The notes under the pieces are model-generated. The model saw only the letters and a program-made list of their open reading frames with translations. It was not told the origin of the DNA and ran no database searches. 64,000 nt of DNA from Sideroxydans lithotrophicus ES-1. GTDB taxonomy: Bacteria > Pseudomonadota > Gammaproteobacteria > Burkholderiales > Gallionellaceae. Made by a program: the position numbers and the translations under genes. The stretch is taken from positions 62,001-126,000 of the forward strand of contig NC_013959.1 of the NCBI RefSeq assembly GCF_000025705.1, given 5' to 3'. This document shows, in pieces, positions 20,178 to 29,583 of the stretch (position 1 is its first letter; each line of letters begins with the position of its first letter).

Positions 20178-20320
20178 ATGAACTAGGGTTCCGGCAGTCG
20201 ATCAATACAACTGCGTCTGGTCCAAGAGTTCTCGGTCTTGTTGCATTTAACAAGACTCCACGGAGGGATAAAAGCCCGGGAGGTTGTGCCAATTCGATTG
20301 GTACCCTTCCGGGCTATTTC
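20178..20320 (+). ncRNA. Guanidine-I riboswitch (ykkC-yxkD class)
   Basis: The conserved blocks of the class occur in order: CTAGGGTTCCG at 20183, CTGGTCCAAGAG at about 20217, and ACGGAGGGATAAAAGCCCGG at 20260-20279. A peripheral stem GTCTTGTT/AACAAGAC (20235-20256) lies between them. The last conserved block pairs with CCTTCCGGGC (about 20304-20313) around an inner TGCCAAT/ATTGGTA helix, giving a terminator-like stem followed by ATTTCATTT. Known switches of this class bind guanidinium and turn on downstream genes. Here it controls the guanidine-degrading genes that follow. Confidence 0.93.
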
Positions 20321-20337
20321 ATTTAAGGAGTCGCGTT

Positions 20338-20517
20338 ATGTCGCCAGAAAATTCATTTGCCAGGTTTGCCGAGGCAAGCAATACCCAACATGTTATTTAT
20401 CGTGTGCGAAACGGAAAAGGTGATCTGACCGGATTCGAAGATCGCCGCTGCACCCCACACGGACGTCCGGGATCCATCGGGCTGCAGGGACATTCGCAAC
20501 TGAAAACAAGACAGTAA
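20338..20517 (+). CDS. Candidate 59-residue leader ORF after the riboswitch
   Basis: An ATG at 20338 with AAGGAG 7 bases upstream opens a 59-residue frame (MSPENSFARFAEASN...) that stops 11 bases before the first deiminase gene. It has no membrane segment and no family that I recognise. It is basic and Gly/Arg-rich toward the end. The ribosome site sits just after the riboswitch stem, so translation would be switch-dependent. It may be a real small gene or a leader that couples translation to the next one. Confidence 0.4.
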   Translation: MSPENSFARFAEASNTQHVIYRVRNGKGDLTGFEDRRCTPHGRPGSIGLQGHSQLKTRQ

Positions 20518-20528
20518 GGAAGAAGACA

Positions 20529-21257
20529 ATGACCGAACCGATATCCAAACAGCACTTGTTGTGGGAAGAGACGATCCCCGGTGGGGCACACTGGTCCTTC
20601 CAGATGAAACGCGGTACCGCATTGCGCATCACGGACATAGCAGGCGGGGCCAACCTGGCAACGTTGCTCTACAACCAGGAAGAGAAGCTGGAACGCTACA
20701 ACATGGCCGATACGCTGAAGGCGCAGCATACCGCGCACCTGAGCAAAGGTTTCGTCTGTTATTCCGACATGGGGCGCGTGCTGGCCTCGATCATCGACGA
20801 CAGCTGCGGCTGGCACGACACGATCTGCGGCATGGGCAATGCGGCACTGGTGGAAAGGAAGTACGGCAATGCCGATTACCAGCAGTACCGCAACGACATG
20901 CACCGCAATGCGCGCGACAGCATGCTGATCGAATTGGGCAAGTGGGGATTGGGCAAGCGCGACATCGTTCCCAACATCAATTTCTTCAGCAAGGTGAATG
21001 CCGACGAAACCGGCGCGCTGCATTATCAGGCTGAACATTCCAGGGCAGGCGACTTCATCGAGCTGCGTTTCGAGATGAATGTGCTTGTTGTCGTATCGGC
21101 TAGCCAGCATCCGCTCGATCCCAATCCCGAATACGCCCCCAGGCCGGTATTGCTGCAGGCATGGCGCTGCGGTGCGCCAGACGAGAACGATTACTGCCGC
21201 AACTTCCGCCCGGAGAATGCGCGCGGCTTCTACAACACCGAACTGTTGTTCCGCTGA
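20529..21257 (+). CDS. Carboxyguanidine deiminase subunit (UAAP2/DUF1989 family)
   Basis: 242 residues, matching the larger 'urea carboxylase-associated' protein family (DUF1989). Visible family features: IPGGAHWSFQMKRGTALRI, an ADTLKAQHTAHL segment, the metal-site motif DSCGWHDTICG, and NARDSMLIELGKWG...NINFFSKV. In work on guanidine degradation these proteins were shown to form the CgdAB carboxyguanidine deiminase, which converts carboxyguanidine to allophanate and ammonia. AAGGAAG lies before the ATG. The paralogous second subunit follows 15 bases later. I do not assign A or B. Confidence 0.9.
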   Translation: MTEPISKQHLLWEETIPGGAHWSFQMKRGTALRITDIAGGANLATLLYNQEEKLERYNMADTLKAQHTAHLSKGFVCYSDMGRVLASIIDDSCGWHDTICGMGNAALVERKYGNADYQQYRNDMHRNARDSMLIELGKWGLGKRDIVPNINFFSKVNADETGALHYQAEHSRAGDFIELRFEMNVLVVVSASQHPLDPNPEYAPRPVLLQAWRCGAPDENDYCRNFRPENARGFYNTELLFR

Positions 21258-21272
21258 ACGCAGGAGAGAACG

Positions 21273-21920
21273 ATGAGCATCATTGAAAGCAATCTGCAAT
21301 CCCAACAAGCGAGCTACGATCTCGTACTGCCTGCCGGCGAATCCTGGCTGCATGAGGTCAAGCGCGGTCAGGTGTTCCGCATCCTCGACCTGGAAGGCAA
21401 TCAGGCCGTCGATACGCTGTTCTATAACGCGCACGATCCGGAAGAACGCTACAGCGCGGTGGACACGATCCGCGAGCAGAACAATCTGTACCTGACTGCC
21501 GGCACACGCCTGCTGTCGACCGAAGGCAACGTGCTGATGACCATCGTTGCCGATACCTGCGGCCGACATGACACGCTGGGGGGTGCCTGTGCGGCAGAGA
21601 GCAACTCGGTGCGCTATGCCATCGACAAGAAATTCATGCACAGCTGCCGCGACAGTTTCCTGCATGCGCTCGGTCATTGTGATTGCGGCATGGACAAACG
21701 CGACCTTACCGCCAATGTGAACTTTTTCATGAACGTGCCGGTGACGCCAGAGGGCGAGCTGACCTTCGCCGACGGCATCTCTGCGTCCGGCAAGTATGTG
21801 GAGATGCGCGCCGAGATGGATGTGATGGTGCTGATCTCGAACTGTCCCCAGCTGAACAACCCGTGCAACGCCTACAACCCGACGCCGGTGCAGCTGCTGA
21901 TCTGGGATGCAGTCGCTTAA
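21273..21920 (+). CDS. Carboxyguanidine deiminase second subunit (UAAP1/DUF1989 family)
   Basis: 215 residues, paralogous to the preceding gene. It shares the DUF1989 layout: [35 protein letters not shown], the metal-site motif [22 protein letters not shown], and [10 protein letters not shown]. It forms the heteromeric Cgd enzyme with the upstream protein. Together they release the first ammonia from carboxyguanidine. AGGAGAG precedes the ATG. A 71-base gap separates it from the carboxylase gene. Confidence 0.9.
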   Translation: MSIIESNLQSQQASYDLVLPAGESWLHEVKRGQVFRILDLEGNQAVDTLFYNAHDPEERYSAVDTIREQNNLYLTAGTRLLSTEGNVLMTIVADTCGRHDTLGGACAAESNSVRYAIDKKFMHSCRDSFLHALGHCDCGMDKRDLTANVNFFMNVPVTPEGELTFADGISASGKYVEMRAEMDVMVLISNCPQLNNPCNAYNPTPVQLLIWDAVA

Positions 21921-21991
21921 TAGAACCGCGCATCCGGACGGCCGGATGCCTGACCAACACGCAGGACGACCTGCAACACAGGTGAAGAACC

Positions 21992-24900
21992 ATGTTCGAT
22001 AAAGTCTTGATAGCCAATCGCGGTGCGATCGCCTGCCGCATCATCCGCACCCTGAACAAGATGGGTGTCCGTTCCGTGGCGGTTTACTCCGAGGCAGATG
22101 CGCGCTCGTTGCATGTGCAGTTGGCGGATGAAGCCGTGTGCATCGGTGCTGCCGCAGCGGCAGACAGCTATCTGCGCGGCGAGCGTATCCTCGAAGTTGC
22201 CCGCAGTACGGGTGCCCAGGCCATCCATCCCGGGTATGGCTTTCTATCCGAGAACGCTGCGTTTGCCGAGCAGTGCGCAGAGGCGGGTGTGGTATTCATC
22301 GGCCCCACGCCGGATCAAATGCGCCGTTTCGGTCTCAAGCACACCGCGCGTGAAATAGCCGAAAAGAATGGTGTGCCCTTGCTACCCGGCAGCGGACTGC
22401 TGGTTGATGCCGGTCATGCGCACGCCGAGGCCTCACGCATCGGCTATCCGGTGATGATCAAGAGTACCGCAGGTGGCGGCGGCATCGGCATGCGTCTGTG
22501 CTGGAGCGCGGACGAACTGAACGAGGCGTTCCAGTCGGTAGAACGTCTCGCGCGCGCCAACTTCAAGGATGCCGGCATCTATCTGGAGAAATACGTCGAG
22601 CAGGCGCGCCACATCGAGGTGCAATTGTTCGGCGACGGCAAGGGTACCGTGATCGCACTGGGTGAGCGCGACTGCTCGGTGCAGCGCCGCAACCAGAAAG
22701 TGATCGAAGAGACGCCCGCACCCAACATCACACCCGAGGTCAGACAGCATCTGCTGGAGACTGCCGTGCGCCTGGGCAAGGCCGTGGGTTACCAATCCGC
22801 AGGCACGGTGGAGTTCGTGTTCGATGCACTCAGCGGCGAATTCTATTTCCTCGAAGTGAACACGCGGCTGCAAGTCGAACACGGGGTCACCGAAGAAGTC
22901 ACCGGTGTCGATCTGGTCGAATGGATGGTGCTGCAGGCCGCGGGTGAATTACATGCGCTGGATACCGTGCAGGTCAAACCCAAGGGCGCATCGATCCAGG
23001 TGCGCCTGTACGCGGAAGACCCCAACAAGAACTTCCAGCCATCCAGCGGCGTGCTGACTGGCGTCGAATTCTCTGCCGACGCGCGCAACGAGACTTGGGT
23101 GGAGCGTGGCAGCGACATCCCGCCCTACTACGATCCGATGATCGCCAAGATCATCGTCAAGGCGATGAATCGGGAAGCGGCACTGGAAAAGATGCGCGAT
23201 GCGTTGGCCGACACGCGAGTGGATGGAATCGAGACCAATCTGGAATACCTGCGCCAGATCGTGTTTGACCGCGTATTTGCCGAAGGCCGCCAGACGACGC
23301 GCTACCTGAACGGTTTCCATTACCGGCCGAACACCATCGACGTGCTGGAACCCGGCGTGCAAAGCACCATACAGGATTATCCCGGCCGCCTCGGTTACTG
23401 GAATATCGGCGTGCCTCCATCGGGGCCGATGGATGCATTGGCGTTCCGGCTGGGCAACCAGCTGCTGGGCAATGCCGAAGATGCGGCAGGACTGGAACTG
23501 ACCGTTTCCGGCCCGACGCTGAAATTCAATCGCGACACGGCCATCGCACTGACCGGCGCCGCGATGAAGGCCGAACTGGATGGCAAGCCGCTGAAGTTCT
23601 GGCGCAGTCATGAGGTCAAGGCTGGCAGCGTGTTGCGCCTCGGCGCAGTGCAGGGCGGCGGATGCCGTACTTATCTTGCCGTCGCGGGCGGCTTCGATGT
23701 GCCGGATTACCTCGGCAGCAAATCCACCTTCACGCTGGGTCTGTTCGGCGGTCACGGCGGGCGCACGTTGCGTACCGGCGACGTGCTGCACCTTGGGGTC
23801 GAATCCGCACCCCGCGCGCACCGTGCATTGCCGTCAAACCTGATCCCTGCGTACAGCAAGGAATGGGAGATCGGCGTGTTGTATGGTCCGCACGGCGCGC
23901 CGGATTTCTTCACGCCATCCGACATCCAGACTTTTTTTTCCACCGAATGGGAAGTGCATTACAACTCCAGCCGCACCGGTGTCCGCCTGATCGGCCCCAA
24001 GCCGGAATGGGCGCGGCAGGATGGCGGCGAGGCCGGGCTGCATCCCTCCAACATCCATGACAATGCCTATGCGATCGGTGCGGTGGACTTCACCGGCGAC
24101 ATGCCGGTCATCCTCGGCCCGGATGGCCCCAGCCTCGGCGGGTTCGTGTGTCCGGTGACTATCGCCCATGGCGAATTGTGGAAGATGGGCCAGTTGCGGC
24201 CGGGCGACACGGTGCATTTTCGCTGGATGTCGCTGGAGCAGGCGAATCATCTGGAGCAATTGCAAGACCGGACCATCTCCGCTTTGAGTTTGCCGCAGAC
24301 GCAACCCGCATTTCCCGCTGCCAGAACGATGGGCAGTCCCGTTGTCCACAGCATTCCTGCCAAAGGTGAACAGGTACAGGTCGTGTATCGCCAGTCGGGC
24401 GACCGCAACCTGCTGATCGAATATGGCCCGCTGGTGCTCGACATCAATTTGCGTTTCCGCGTGCATGCGCTGATGCAGTGGGTACAGCAGGCGATGCACG
24501 AGGGCAAGCTGAAAGGCATCCTCGACCTGACCCCCGGCATCCGTTCGTTGCAGATCCATTTCGACAGCCGCGTGTTGTCGCGCGAGGACCTGGTGAAGCA
24601 ACTCATCAAGGCGGAAAAGAAACTGCCGCCTATCGCAGACATGGAGGTGCCGACACGCATCGTGCATCTGCCGCTGTCGTGGGACGACCCTTCTACAAAA
24701 CTGGCGATCGAAAAATACATGCAATCGGTGCGTAAGGATGCGCCCTGGTGTCCGAGCAATATTGAATTCATCCGCCGCATCAACGGCATTGCCGACATCG
24801 AGCAGGTGAAGCGCATCGTGTTCGACGCGAGCTATCTGGTGCTGGGTCTGGGCGATGTCTACCTCGGTGCACCGGTGGCGACACCGCTCGATCCGCGCCA

Positions 24901-25615
24901 CCGCCTGGTCACTACCAAATACAACCCGGCGCGCACCTGGACGCCGGAGAACGCGGTCGGCATCGGCGGTGCCTATATGTGCGTGTACGGCATGGAAGGT
25001 CCCGGCGGCTACCAGTTCGTCGGACGCACGGTGCAAATGTGGAACCGCTACAAGCAGACGCAAGATTTCGAGCAGGGCAAGCCATGGTTGCTGCGCTTTT
25101 TCGACCAGATACGCTTCTATCCCGTGTCGGAACAGGAGCTGCTCAAGATGCGCGAGGACTTCGTGGCCGGACGCTTCCAGCTCAAGATCGAGGAAACCAC
25201 CTTCAGCCTGAAGGAATACAACCTGTACCTGGAAACCAACGACAAAGAGATCAGCGCATTCCGCAACACGCAGCGTGCTGCATTTGCTGCAGAACGCGAG
25301 ATGTGGAAAGCCAACGGCCAAGCGGAGTACGCCACGGACAACATGGTGGCGGAAGCCGGAACCGACAGTGAACTTGACCTGCCGCCCGGCAGCCGCGCCG
25401 TCGCCGCCCATGTGGCCGGCAATGTATGGGCGATTCCGGCCGAGGTCGGCAGCAAGGTCAAGGCGGGCGATACGCTGGTGGTCATCGAATCGATGAAGAT
25501 GGAGATCGCCGTGGTCGCGCCGTGTGACGGCGAAATCATCCAGTTGAACTGTCGCATCGGCGGCCAGGTCTCGGCCGGACAGGACCTGCTGGTCATTCAA
25601 GGCGAGGTGAGTTGA
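21992..25615 (+). CDS. Guanidine carboxylase (urea carboxylase-type)
   Basis: 1207 residues, the usual length for bacterial 'urea carboxylases'. Biotin carboxylase domain (about 1-450: [15 protein letters not shown], the glycine loop [26 protein letters not shown]), a KipA-like carboxyltransferase part (about 465-780: [23 protein letters not shown]), a KipI-like part (about 790-1000), and a C-terminal biotinyl domain with the biotin Lys in ESMKME. ATP-dependent carboxylation of guanidine (or, less efficiently, urea). The guanidine assignment rests on the upstream guanidine-I riboswitch and both Cgd subunits; sequence alone cannot exclude urea. Product would be carboxyguanidine. Confidence 0.92.
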   Translation: MFDKVLIANRGAIACRIIRTLNKMGVRSVAVYSEADARSLHVQLADEAVCIGAAAAADSYLRGERILEVARSTGAQAIHPGYGFLSENAAFAEQCAEAGVVFIGPTPDQMRRFGLKHTAREIAEKNGVPLLPGSGLLVDAGHAHAEASRIGYPVMIKSTAGGGGIGMRLCWSADELNEAFQSVERLARANFKDAGIYLEKYVEQARHIEVQLFGDGKGTVIALGERDCSVQRRNQKVIEETPAPNITPEVRQHLLETAVRLGKAVGYQSAGTVEFVFDALSGEFYFLEVNTRLQVEHGVTEEVTGVDLVEWMVLQAAGELHALDTVQVKPKGASIQVRLYAEDPNKNFQPSSGVLTGVEFSADARNETWVERGSDIPPYYDPMIAKIIVKAMNREAALEKMRDALADTRVDGIETNLEYLRQIVFDRVFAEGRQTTRYLNGFHYRPNTIDVLEPGVQSTIQDYPGRLGYWNIGVPPSGPMDALAFRLGNQLLGNAEDAAGLELTVSGPTLKFNRDTAIALTGAAMKAELDGKPLKFWRSHEVKAGSVLRLGAVQGGGCRTYLAVAGGFDVPDYLGSKSTFTLGLFGGHGGRTLRTGDVLHLGVESAPRAHRALPSNLIPAYSKEWEIGVLYGPHGAPDFFTPSDIQTFFSTEWEVHYNSSRTGVRLIGPKPEWARQDGGEAGLHPSNIHDNAYAIGAVDFTGDMPVILGPDGPSLGGFVCPVTIAHGELWKMGQLRPGDTVHFRWMSLEQANHLEQLQDRTISALSLPQTQPAFPAARTMGSPVVHSIPAKGEQVQVVYRQSGDRNLLIEYGPLVLDINLRFRVHALMQWVQQAMHEGKLKGILDLTPGIRSLQIHFDSRVLSREDLVKQLIKAEKKLPPIADMEVPTRIVHLPLSWDDPSTKLAIEKYMQSVRKDAPWCPSNIEFIRRINGIADIEQVKRIVFDASYLVLGLGDVYLGAPVATPLDPRHRLVTTKYNPARTWTPENAVGIGGAYMCVYGMEGPGGYQFVGRTVQMWNRYKQTQDFEQGKPWLLRFFDQIRFYPVSEQELLKMREDFVAGRFQLKIEETTFSLKEYNLYLETNDKEISAFRNTQRAAFAAEREMWKANGQAEYATDNMVAEAGTDSELDLPPGSRAVAAHVAGNVWAIPAEVGSKVKAGDTLVVIESMKMEIAVVAPCDGEIIQLNCRIGGQVSAGQDLLVIQGEVS

Positions 25616-25630
25616 GATGAACCCAAATTA

Positions 25631-25783
25631 TCCATTAGCCCGTCATTCCGGCGAAGGCCGGAATCCAGCGATCAAGACGAGCTGCGAAGCAGACAAAACC
25701 CATGATGCTGTCCCACTTACGGGGGATTTGTTAATCACCTGGATTCCGGCCTTCGCCTGAATGACGGCTTTATTTCTAATGGA
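25631..25783. repeat. MITE/REP-like element with 28-bp inverted repeats
   Basis: Arms at 25641-25668 and 25739-25766 are complementary with a single mismatch and are extended outward by TCCATTAG (25631-25638) and CTAATGGA (25776-25783). The CGTCATTCCGGCGAAGGCCG type arm resembles REP-like repeats scattered between genes in many proteobacteria. It fills most of the 177-base gap between the carboxylase and atzF. As RNA it would fold into a long hairpin, so it may affect mRNA stability or distal gene expression in the operon. Confidence 0.8.
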
Positions 25784-25792
25784 CAATCCGCG

Positions 25793-27553
25793 ATGAAACC
25801 TGATCTGAACATTGCAACCTTGCGCAGCCGTTATCTGGCAGGCGAAATTCATCCGCGCGACGTGATGCGGGACATCGTCTCCCTCATTGGCGACGATCCG
25901 CATCACGTCTGGATCTATCGCCTGCCGCTGGAAGAGATAGAAAAATATGTTTCGGCCCTGCTGGACAAAAATCCGCTGGAGCTGCCGCTCTATGGCATTC
26001 CGTTCGCCATCAAGGACAACATCGATCTGGCCGGCGCGCCGACCACGGCGGGCTGTCCCGAGTACGCCTATCATCCGCAACACCATGCCACTGTGGTGCG
26101 CGAGCTGATCAATGCCGGCGCCATCCCGATCGGCAAGACCAATCTCGACCAGTTCGCCACCGGTCTGAACGGCACACGTTCACCGTATGGCGCATGCCGC
26201 AATGCCTTCGATCCCGAGTACATCTCCGGCGGTTCCAGCTCCGGCTCGGCAGTGGCGGTCGCGCTGGGATATGCCAGTTTCAGTCTGGGTACCGACACGG
26301 CCGGTTCCGGTCGCGTGCCGGCCGCGTTCAACAATCTGGTCGGGGTCAAGCCCACGCGCGGCTGGCTTTCCACGCGCGGCGTGGTGCCGGCCTGTCGCTC
26401 GCTGGACTGCGTTTCCATCTTTGCGCTGAACACGGCGGATGCCGCCACCGTACTGTCGGTCGCGACCGCACTGGACGAACTGGACGCCTATTCGCGTCAG
26501 GCGCTCACGCATGGACTCGATTTCGGGCGCACGGCAACCTTCCGCTTTGGTGTACCGCGTGAGGATCAATTGCAGTTCTTCGGCAATCAGGATGCGGCGG
26601 AATTGTTCCGGAAAAGTTGTGCCGCATTGGAGGCGATCGGCGGGCAGAAAGTGGAGATCAATTTCCTGCCGTTCCTGAAAGCGGCCCGTTTGCTGTACGA
26701 AGGCCCGTGGGTCGCAGAACGTTACGCGGCCATTCGCGAAATCTTCGATGCACATTCCGATGCGATCAACCCCGTGGTGCGCGAGATCATCGCCGGGGCA
26801 AAGAAATTTTCTGCCACCGACACGTTTGAAGGCATGTACAAACTGGAAGCGCTGCGCGGAGAAGCGGCATTGGTGTGGGGCAAGATCGATTGCCTGGTGA
26901 CACCCACCGCCGGCACAATTTATCGCATCGCCGAGATGGAAGCCGACCCGATCAAGCTGAATGCGAACCTGGGCTATTACACCAACTTCATGAACCTGCT
27001 GGATTGCGCGGCGGTCGCCGTGCCCGCCGGTTTCCAGCAGGACGGCCTGCCGTTCGGCATCACGCTGGCCGCACCCGCGCATCAGGATGTGCCGCTGCTG
27101 CATCTGGCCGCGCGCTTCTGCAACGATGACCTGGCTGACGTGCAGGTGCCTGAAGCGCAAGGCGGTCGTGTGCGTGTCGCGGTATGCGGTGCGCACCTCG
27201 CAGGCTTGCCGCTCAATCACCAGCTCACCAGTCGCGGTGCGCATCTGGTCGCACGCACGCACAGCAGCCCGGATTACAAATTCTATGCCCTGCCCGGCGG
27301 CCCGCCGTACCGGCCCGGCATGGTGCGCGTGGCGCAGGGAGGCAGCGCCATCGAGATGGAAGTTTGGGAAATGGCCGCGCGCGAGTTCGGCTCGTTCGTC
27401 GCCGGCATACCCGCACCGCTCGGCATTGGCACGCTGACGCTGGCGGATGGTTCATCCGTGCTGGGTTTTGTGTGCGAACAATATGCGGTGCAAGACGCGG
27501 AAGACATCTCCCGCTTTGGCGGCTGGCGCGCCTACCTGAAACAAAAAGCCTGA
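25793..27553 (+). CDS. atzF: Allophanate hydrolase
   Basis: 586 residues. The N-terminal amidase-signature domain carries Lys74 (AIKDNID), the serine-rich GGSSSGSA loop (146-152) and Ser172 (TDTAGSGRVPAAF) of the Ser-cisSer-Lys triad. The C-terminal domain (about 450-586) matches the small second domain of AtzF-type enzymes, with YALPGGPPYRPGM. It hydrolyses allophanate to two CO2 and two ammonia, the last step of the guanidine (or urea carboxylase) route. Length and order agree with an intact enzyme. It is separated from the carboxylase gene by the REP-like element but is co-oriented. Confidence 0.95.
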   Translation: MKPDLNIATLRSRYLAGEIHPRDVMRDIVSLIGDDPHHVWIYRLPLEEIEKYVSALLDKNPLELPLYGIPFAIKDNIDLAGAPTTAGCPEYAYHPQHHATVVRELINAGAIPIGKTNLDQFATGLNGTRSPYGACRNAFDPEYISGGSSSGSAVAVALGYASFSLGTDTAGSGRVPAAFNNLVGVKPTRGWLSTRGVVPACRSLDCVSIFALNTADAATVLSVATALDELDAYSRQALTHGLDFGRTATFRFGVPREDQLQFFGNQDAAELFRKSCAALEAIGGQKVEINFLPFLKAARLLYEGPWVAERYAAIREIFDAHSDAINPVVREIIAGAKKFSATDTFEGMYKLEALRGEAALVWGKIDCLVTPTAGTIYRIAEMEADPIKLNANLGYYTNFMNLLDCAAVAVPAGFQQDGLPFGITLAAPAHQDVPLLHLAARFCNDDLADVQVPEAQGGRVRVAVCGAHLAGLPLNHQLTSRGAHLVARTHSSPDYKFYALPGGPPYRPGMVRVAQGGSAIEMEVWEMAAREFGSFVAGIPAPLGIGTLTLADGSSVLGFVCEQYAVQDAEDISRFGGWRAYLKQKA

Positions 27554-27558
27554 GCACC

Positions 27559-28431
27559 ATGGAACTGCAACTATTCAAGACGCTGTGGGGACACAGCGGT
27601 TCGATGGATGAGGCCGCCGATCAGGCCGTCGCAGCAGGCTTTGCCGGACTTGAAGGCAATGCCGATATACCGCAGGCGCGGCGCGATGAATTGCAATCCG
27701 CATTGCAGACACGAGGCCTGCGTTACATACAGGAGATCGTGACGGCAGGCGGCTATGTACCGCGACGTGATGTCTCGGTGGAAGAGCATGTCGCCGATGT
27801 CGAGCGTCAGCTGCAGCTTGGACAGTCACTGGCACCGCAATGGGTGACCATCATCGGCGGTTGCGATGCGTGGTCGCTGGAACAAAGTGTGCGGTTTTTC
27901 AGCGAGGCACAGGAAGTCGCTGCACGCATGAACATCGCATGCAGCTTCGAGACCCACCGCAGCCGTTCCCTGTTCAATCCGTGGACTACGCTGACCATTC
28001 TGCAACGAATGCCGGAATTGAAACTCACTTGCGATTTCAGTCACTGGGTGGTGGTGATGGAACGCCAACTGGATGCCGACTGGGATGTGGTAACTGAAGT
28101 TGCGCGCCATGCCCATCATATTCATGCCCGTGTCGGTTATGACCAGGGGCCGCAAGTGCCCCATCCGGCCGCACCGGAATACGCCGGTGCACTGGCATCG
28201 CACCAGCGCTATTGGGAAGCGATCTGGTCGGCGCAACGCGACAAGGGGAATTTCGTTACCACCATGACTCCCGAGTTCGGTCCGGATGGCTATTTGCATT
28301 GCGCACCCTTCACACAACAACCCGTTGCCGATCTGTGGGAAATCAATGCATGGATGGGGCAGACCGAGCGCGAACATTTCCAGGCATGGTGCAATCACGC
28401 CCAATCATCCCCAACAAAATGTTCGGGCTAA
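27559..28431 (+). CDS. Sugar phosphate isomerase/epimerase-like TIM-barrel protein
   Basis: 290 residues from the ATG at 27559, 5 bases after atzF. It has the AP-endonuclease-2/xylose-isomerase-like barrel pattern: FAGLEGNADIP near the start, LRYIQEIVTAGGY, ACSFETHRSRSLFNPW, LTCDFSHWVVV, and HIHARVGYDQGPQVP, which offer His, Asp and Glu side chains for a metal site. The substrate is unknown. Its place in the guanidine operon, tightly spaced to atzF and overlapping the next gene, suggests a role in handling a guanidino compound or its carbon part, but this is inference only. Confidence 0.78.
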   Translation: MELQLFKTLWGHSGSMDEAADQAVAAGFAGLEGNADIPQARRDELQSALQTRGLRYIQEIVTAGGYVPRRDVSVEEHVADVERQLQLGQSLAPQWVTIIGGCDAWSLEQSVRFFSEAQEVAARMNIACSFETHRSRSLFNPWTTLTILQRMPELKLTCDFSHWVVVMERQLDADWDVVTEVARHAHHIHARVGYDQGPQVPHPAAPEYAGALASHQRYWEAIWSAQRDKGNFVTTMTPEFGPDGYLHCAPFTQQPVADLWEINAWMGQTEREHFQAWCNHAQSSPTKCSG

Positions 28432-29303
28432 GCTTGCAGCCGCAGCAGAAGGCGGTCTCGGCCTTGCTGGTGGGCTCGATCTTCTGGGGGCTGTTCTGGT
28501 GGCCGCTCAAATCGCTGGGCCTGGTCGGCATCCACGGCAGCATCGTGCAGGTTTACGCATTCGGTCTATCGGTGCTGTTGATGCTGCCGTTCGTGTGGCG
28601 CAATCTCGCGCAATTGCGCGGACAGATCGGTTTGATCCTGATCATTGCCGCACTCGGCGGATGGGCGACGGCGGCGTTGGCTACTTCGCTGGCGGCAGGC
28701 AGCGTGGTGCGCGTCATGTTGCTGTTTTACCTGGCACCGGTATGGACGATTCTTGCGGCAAGAATATTTCTGGGCGAAGCCTTTACCCGCCTGCGGTTCC
28801 TGGCGCTGGGAATCGCGCTGGCAGGATTGGCCGCGACACTGGGAGGCCCGGAAATATTTACCACACCGCTGTCGGCAATCGACCTGTTGGCGCTGTCGTC
28901 CGGGCTGGCCTTTGCCTGCAACAATGTCGCTGTGCGGTTTGGCCATGGCTTACCCGACACGGTGCGCGCAATCGCCATCAATGCCGGTTGCGCCGTGCTT
29001 TCGCTCGGCTTCCTGTATTGGGATGAGGCCCCCATGCTGACATTGACGGCGAAACAAGTCGGCATATTGTCCGCATTCAGTTTGCTGTGGGTGGTGCCCG
29101 GTACCCTTGCGACTTTTTACGGTGTCGCGCGTCTGGATGCCGGAAAGGCAGCCATCCTACTGTTGGCCGAACTGGTGGTGGCAGTGTTCTCCGCCGTATT
29201 GATCGGGGGAGAACACCTTTCGGCGCAAGAAATCGTTGGCGGAATTCTCATACTCTCGGCAGCGGTGATCGAAGCACGATCCGAAACCGCGGCAGTTAAA
29301 TGA
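28419..29303 (+). CDS. EamA/DMT-family transporter
   Basis: 294 residues from the ATG at 28419, overlapping the preceding stop by 13 bases. About ten hydrophobic helices in two EamA repeats (ALLVGSIFWGLFWWPL at the start, LLFYLAPVWTILAARIFLGE and LLLAELVVAVFSAVLIGGE at the repeat ends). Members export or import small metabolites such as amino acids. Guanidine-I regulons more often contain small SMR-type exporters, so a ten-helix DMT protein here may move guanidine or a related compound. It is the last gene before the AT-rich island. Confidence 0.85.
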   Translation: MFGLSLQPQQKAVSALLVGSIFWGLFWWPLKSLGLVGIHGSIVQVYAFGLSVLLMLPFVWRNLAQLRGQIGLILIIAALGGWATAALATSLAAGSVVRVMLLFYLAPVWTILAARIFLGEAFTRLRFLALGIALAGLAATLGGPEIFTTPLSAIDLLALSSGLAFACNNVAVRFGHGLPDTVRAIAINAGCAVLSLGFLYWDEAPMLTLTAKQVGILSAFSLLWVVPGTLATFYGVARLDAGKAAILLLAELVVAVFSAVLIGGEHLSAQEIVGGILILSAAVIEARSETAAVK

Positions 29304-29525
29304 CCTCCGGCACAGCACTCACCCTGAACGAGGGAGGGAATAATGCTGCGGAATCCCGACGTTGGTTTATATGTACTAACCCGGACTTCATCTGACACAT
29401 GTGGTCTGATGTTCGGCCAAAGCGGTCATCGAGAGCCAAGGTGAATTACTTCCGCTTTCGATATATTGTGGATCTTCAAATTTCCCCCAAACTACAGTGA
29501 ACAAGAGCTTGCACCCCGCACATCA

Positions 29526-29577
29526 TTCGCTAATAGCGAAATATATCTTGACATCGGCGAATATTATTTGCTAGTAT
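29526..29577 (+). promoter_or_regulatory. Retron promoter with overlapping dyad operators
   Basis: TTGACA (29548-29553), an 18-base spacer and TAGTAT (29572-29577) with a TGC extension give a strong sigma70 promoter. A perfect dyad TTCGCT-AAT-AGCGAA (29526-29540) abuts the -35 box. A second, imperfect copy, GCGAATATTATTTGC, lies between the -35 and -10 boxes. This layout fits repression by the Xre-type protein encoded downstream. Confidence 0.65.
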
Positions 29578-29583
29578 GCGCAC

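Noticed and set aside
23834-25600. 588-residue minus-strand ORF opposite the carboxylase
   Set aside because: Shadow of a high-GC gene; no family features or ribosome site, and the carboxylase frame is intact.
21992-25615. Urea carboxylase as the function
   Set aside because: Possible from domain content, but the guanidine-I riboswitch and both DUF1989 subunits favour guanidine; urea kept only as an alternative.
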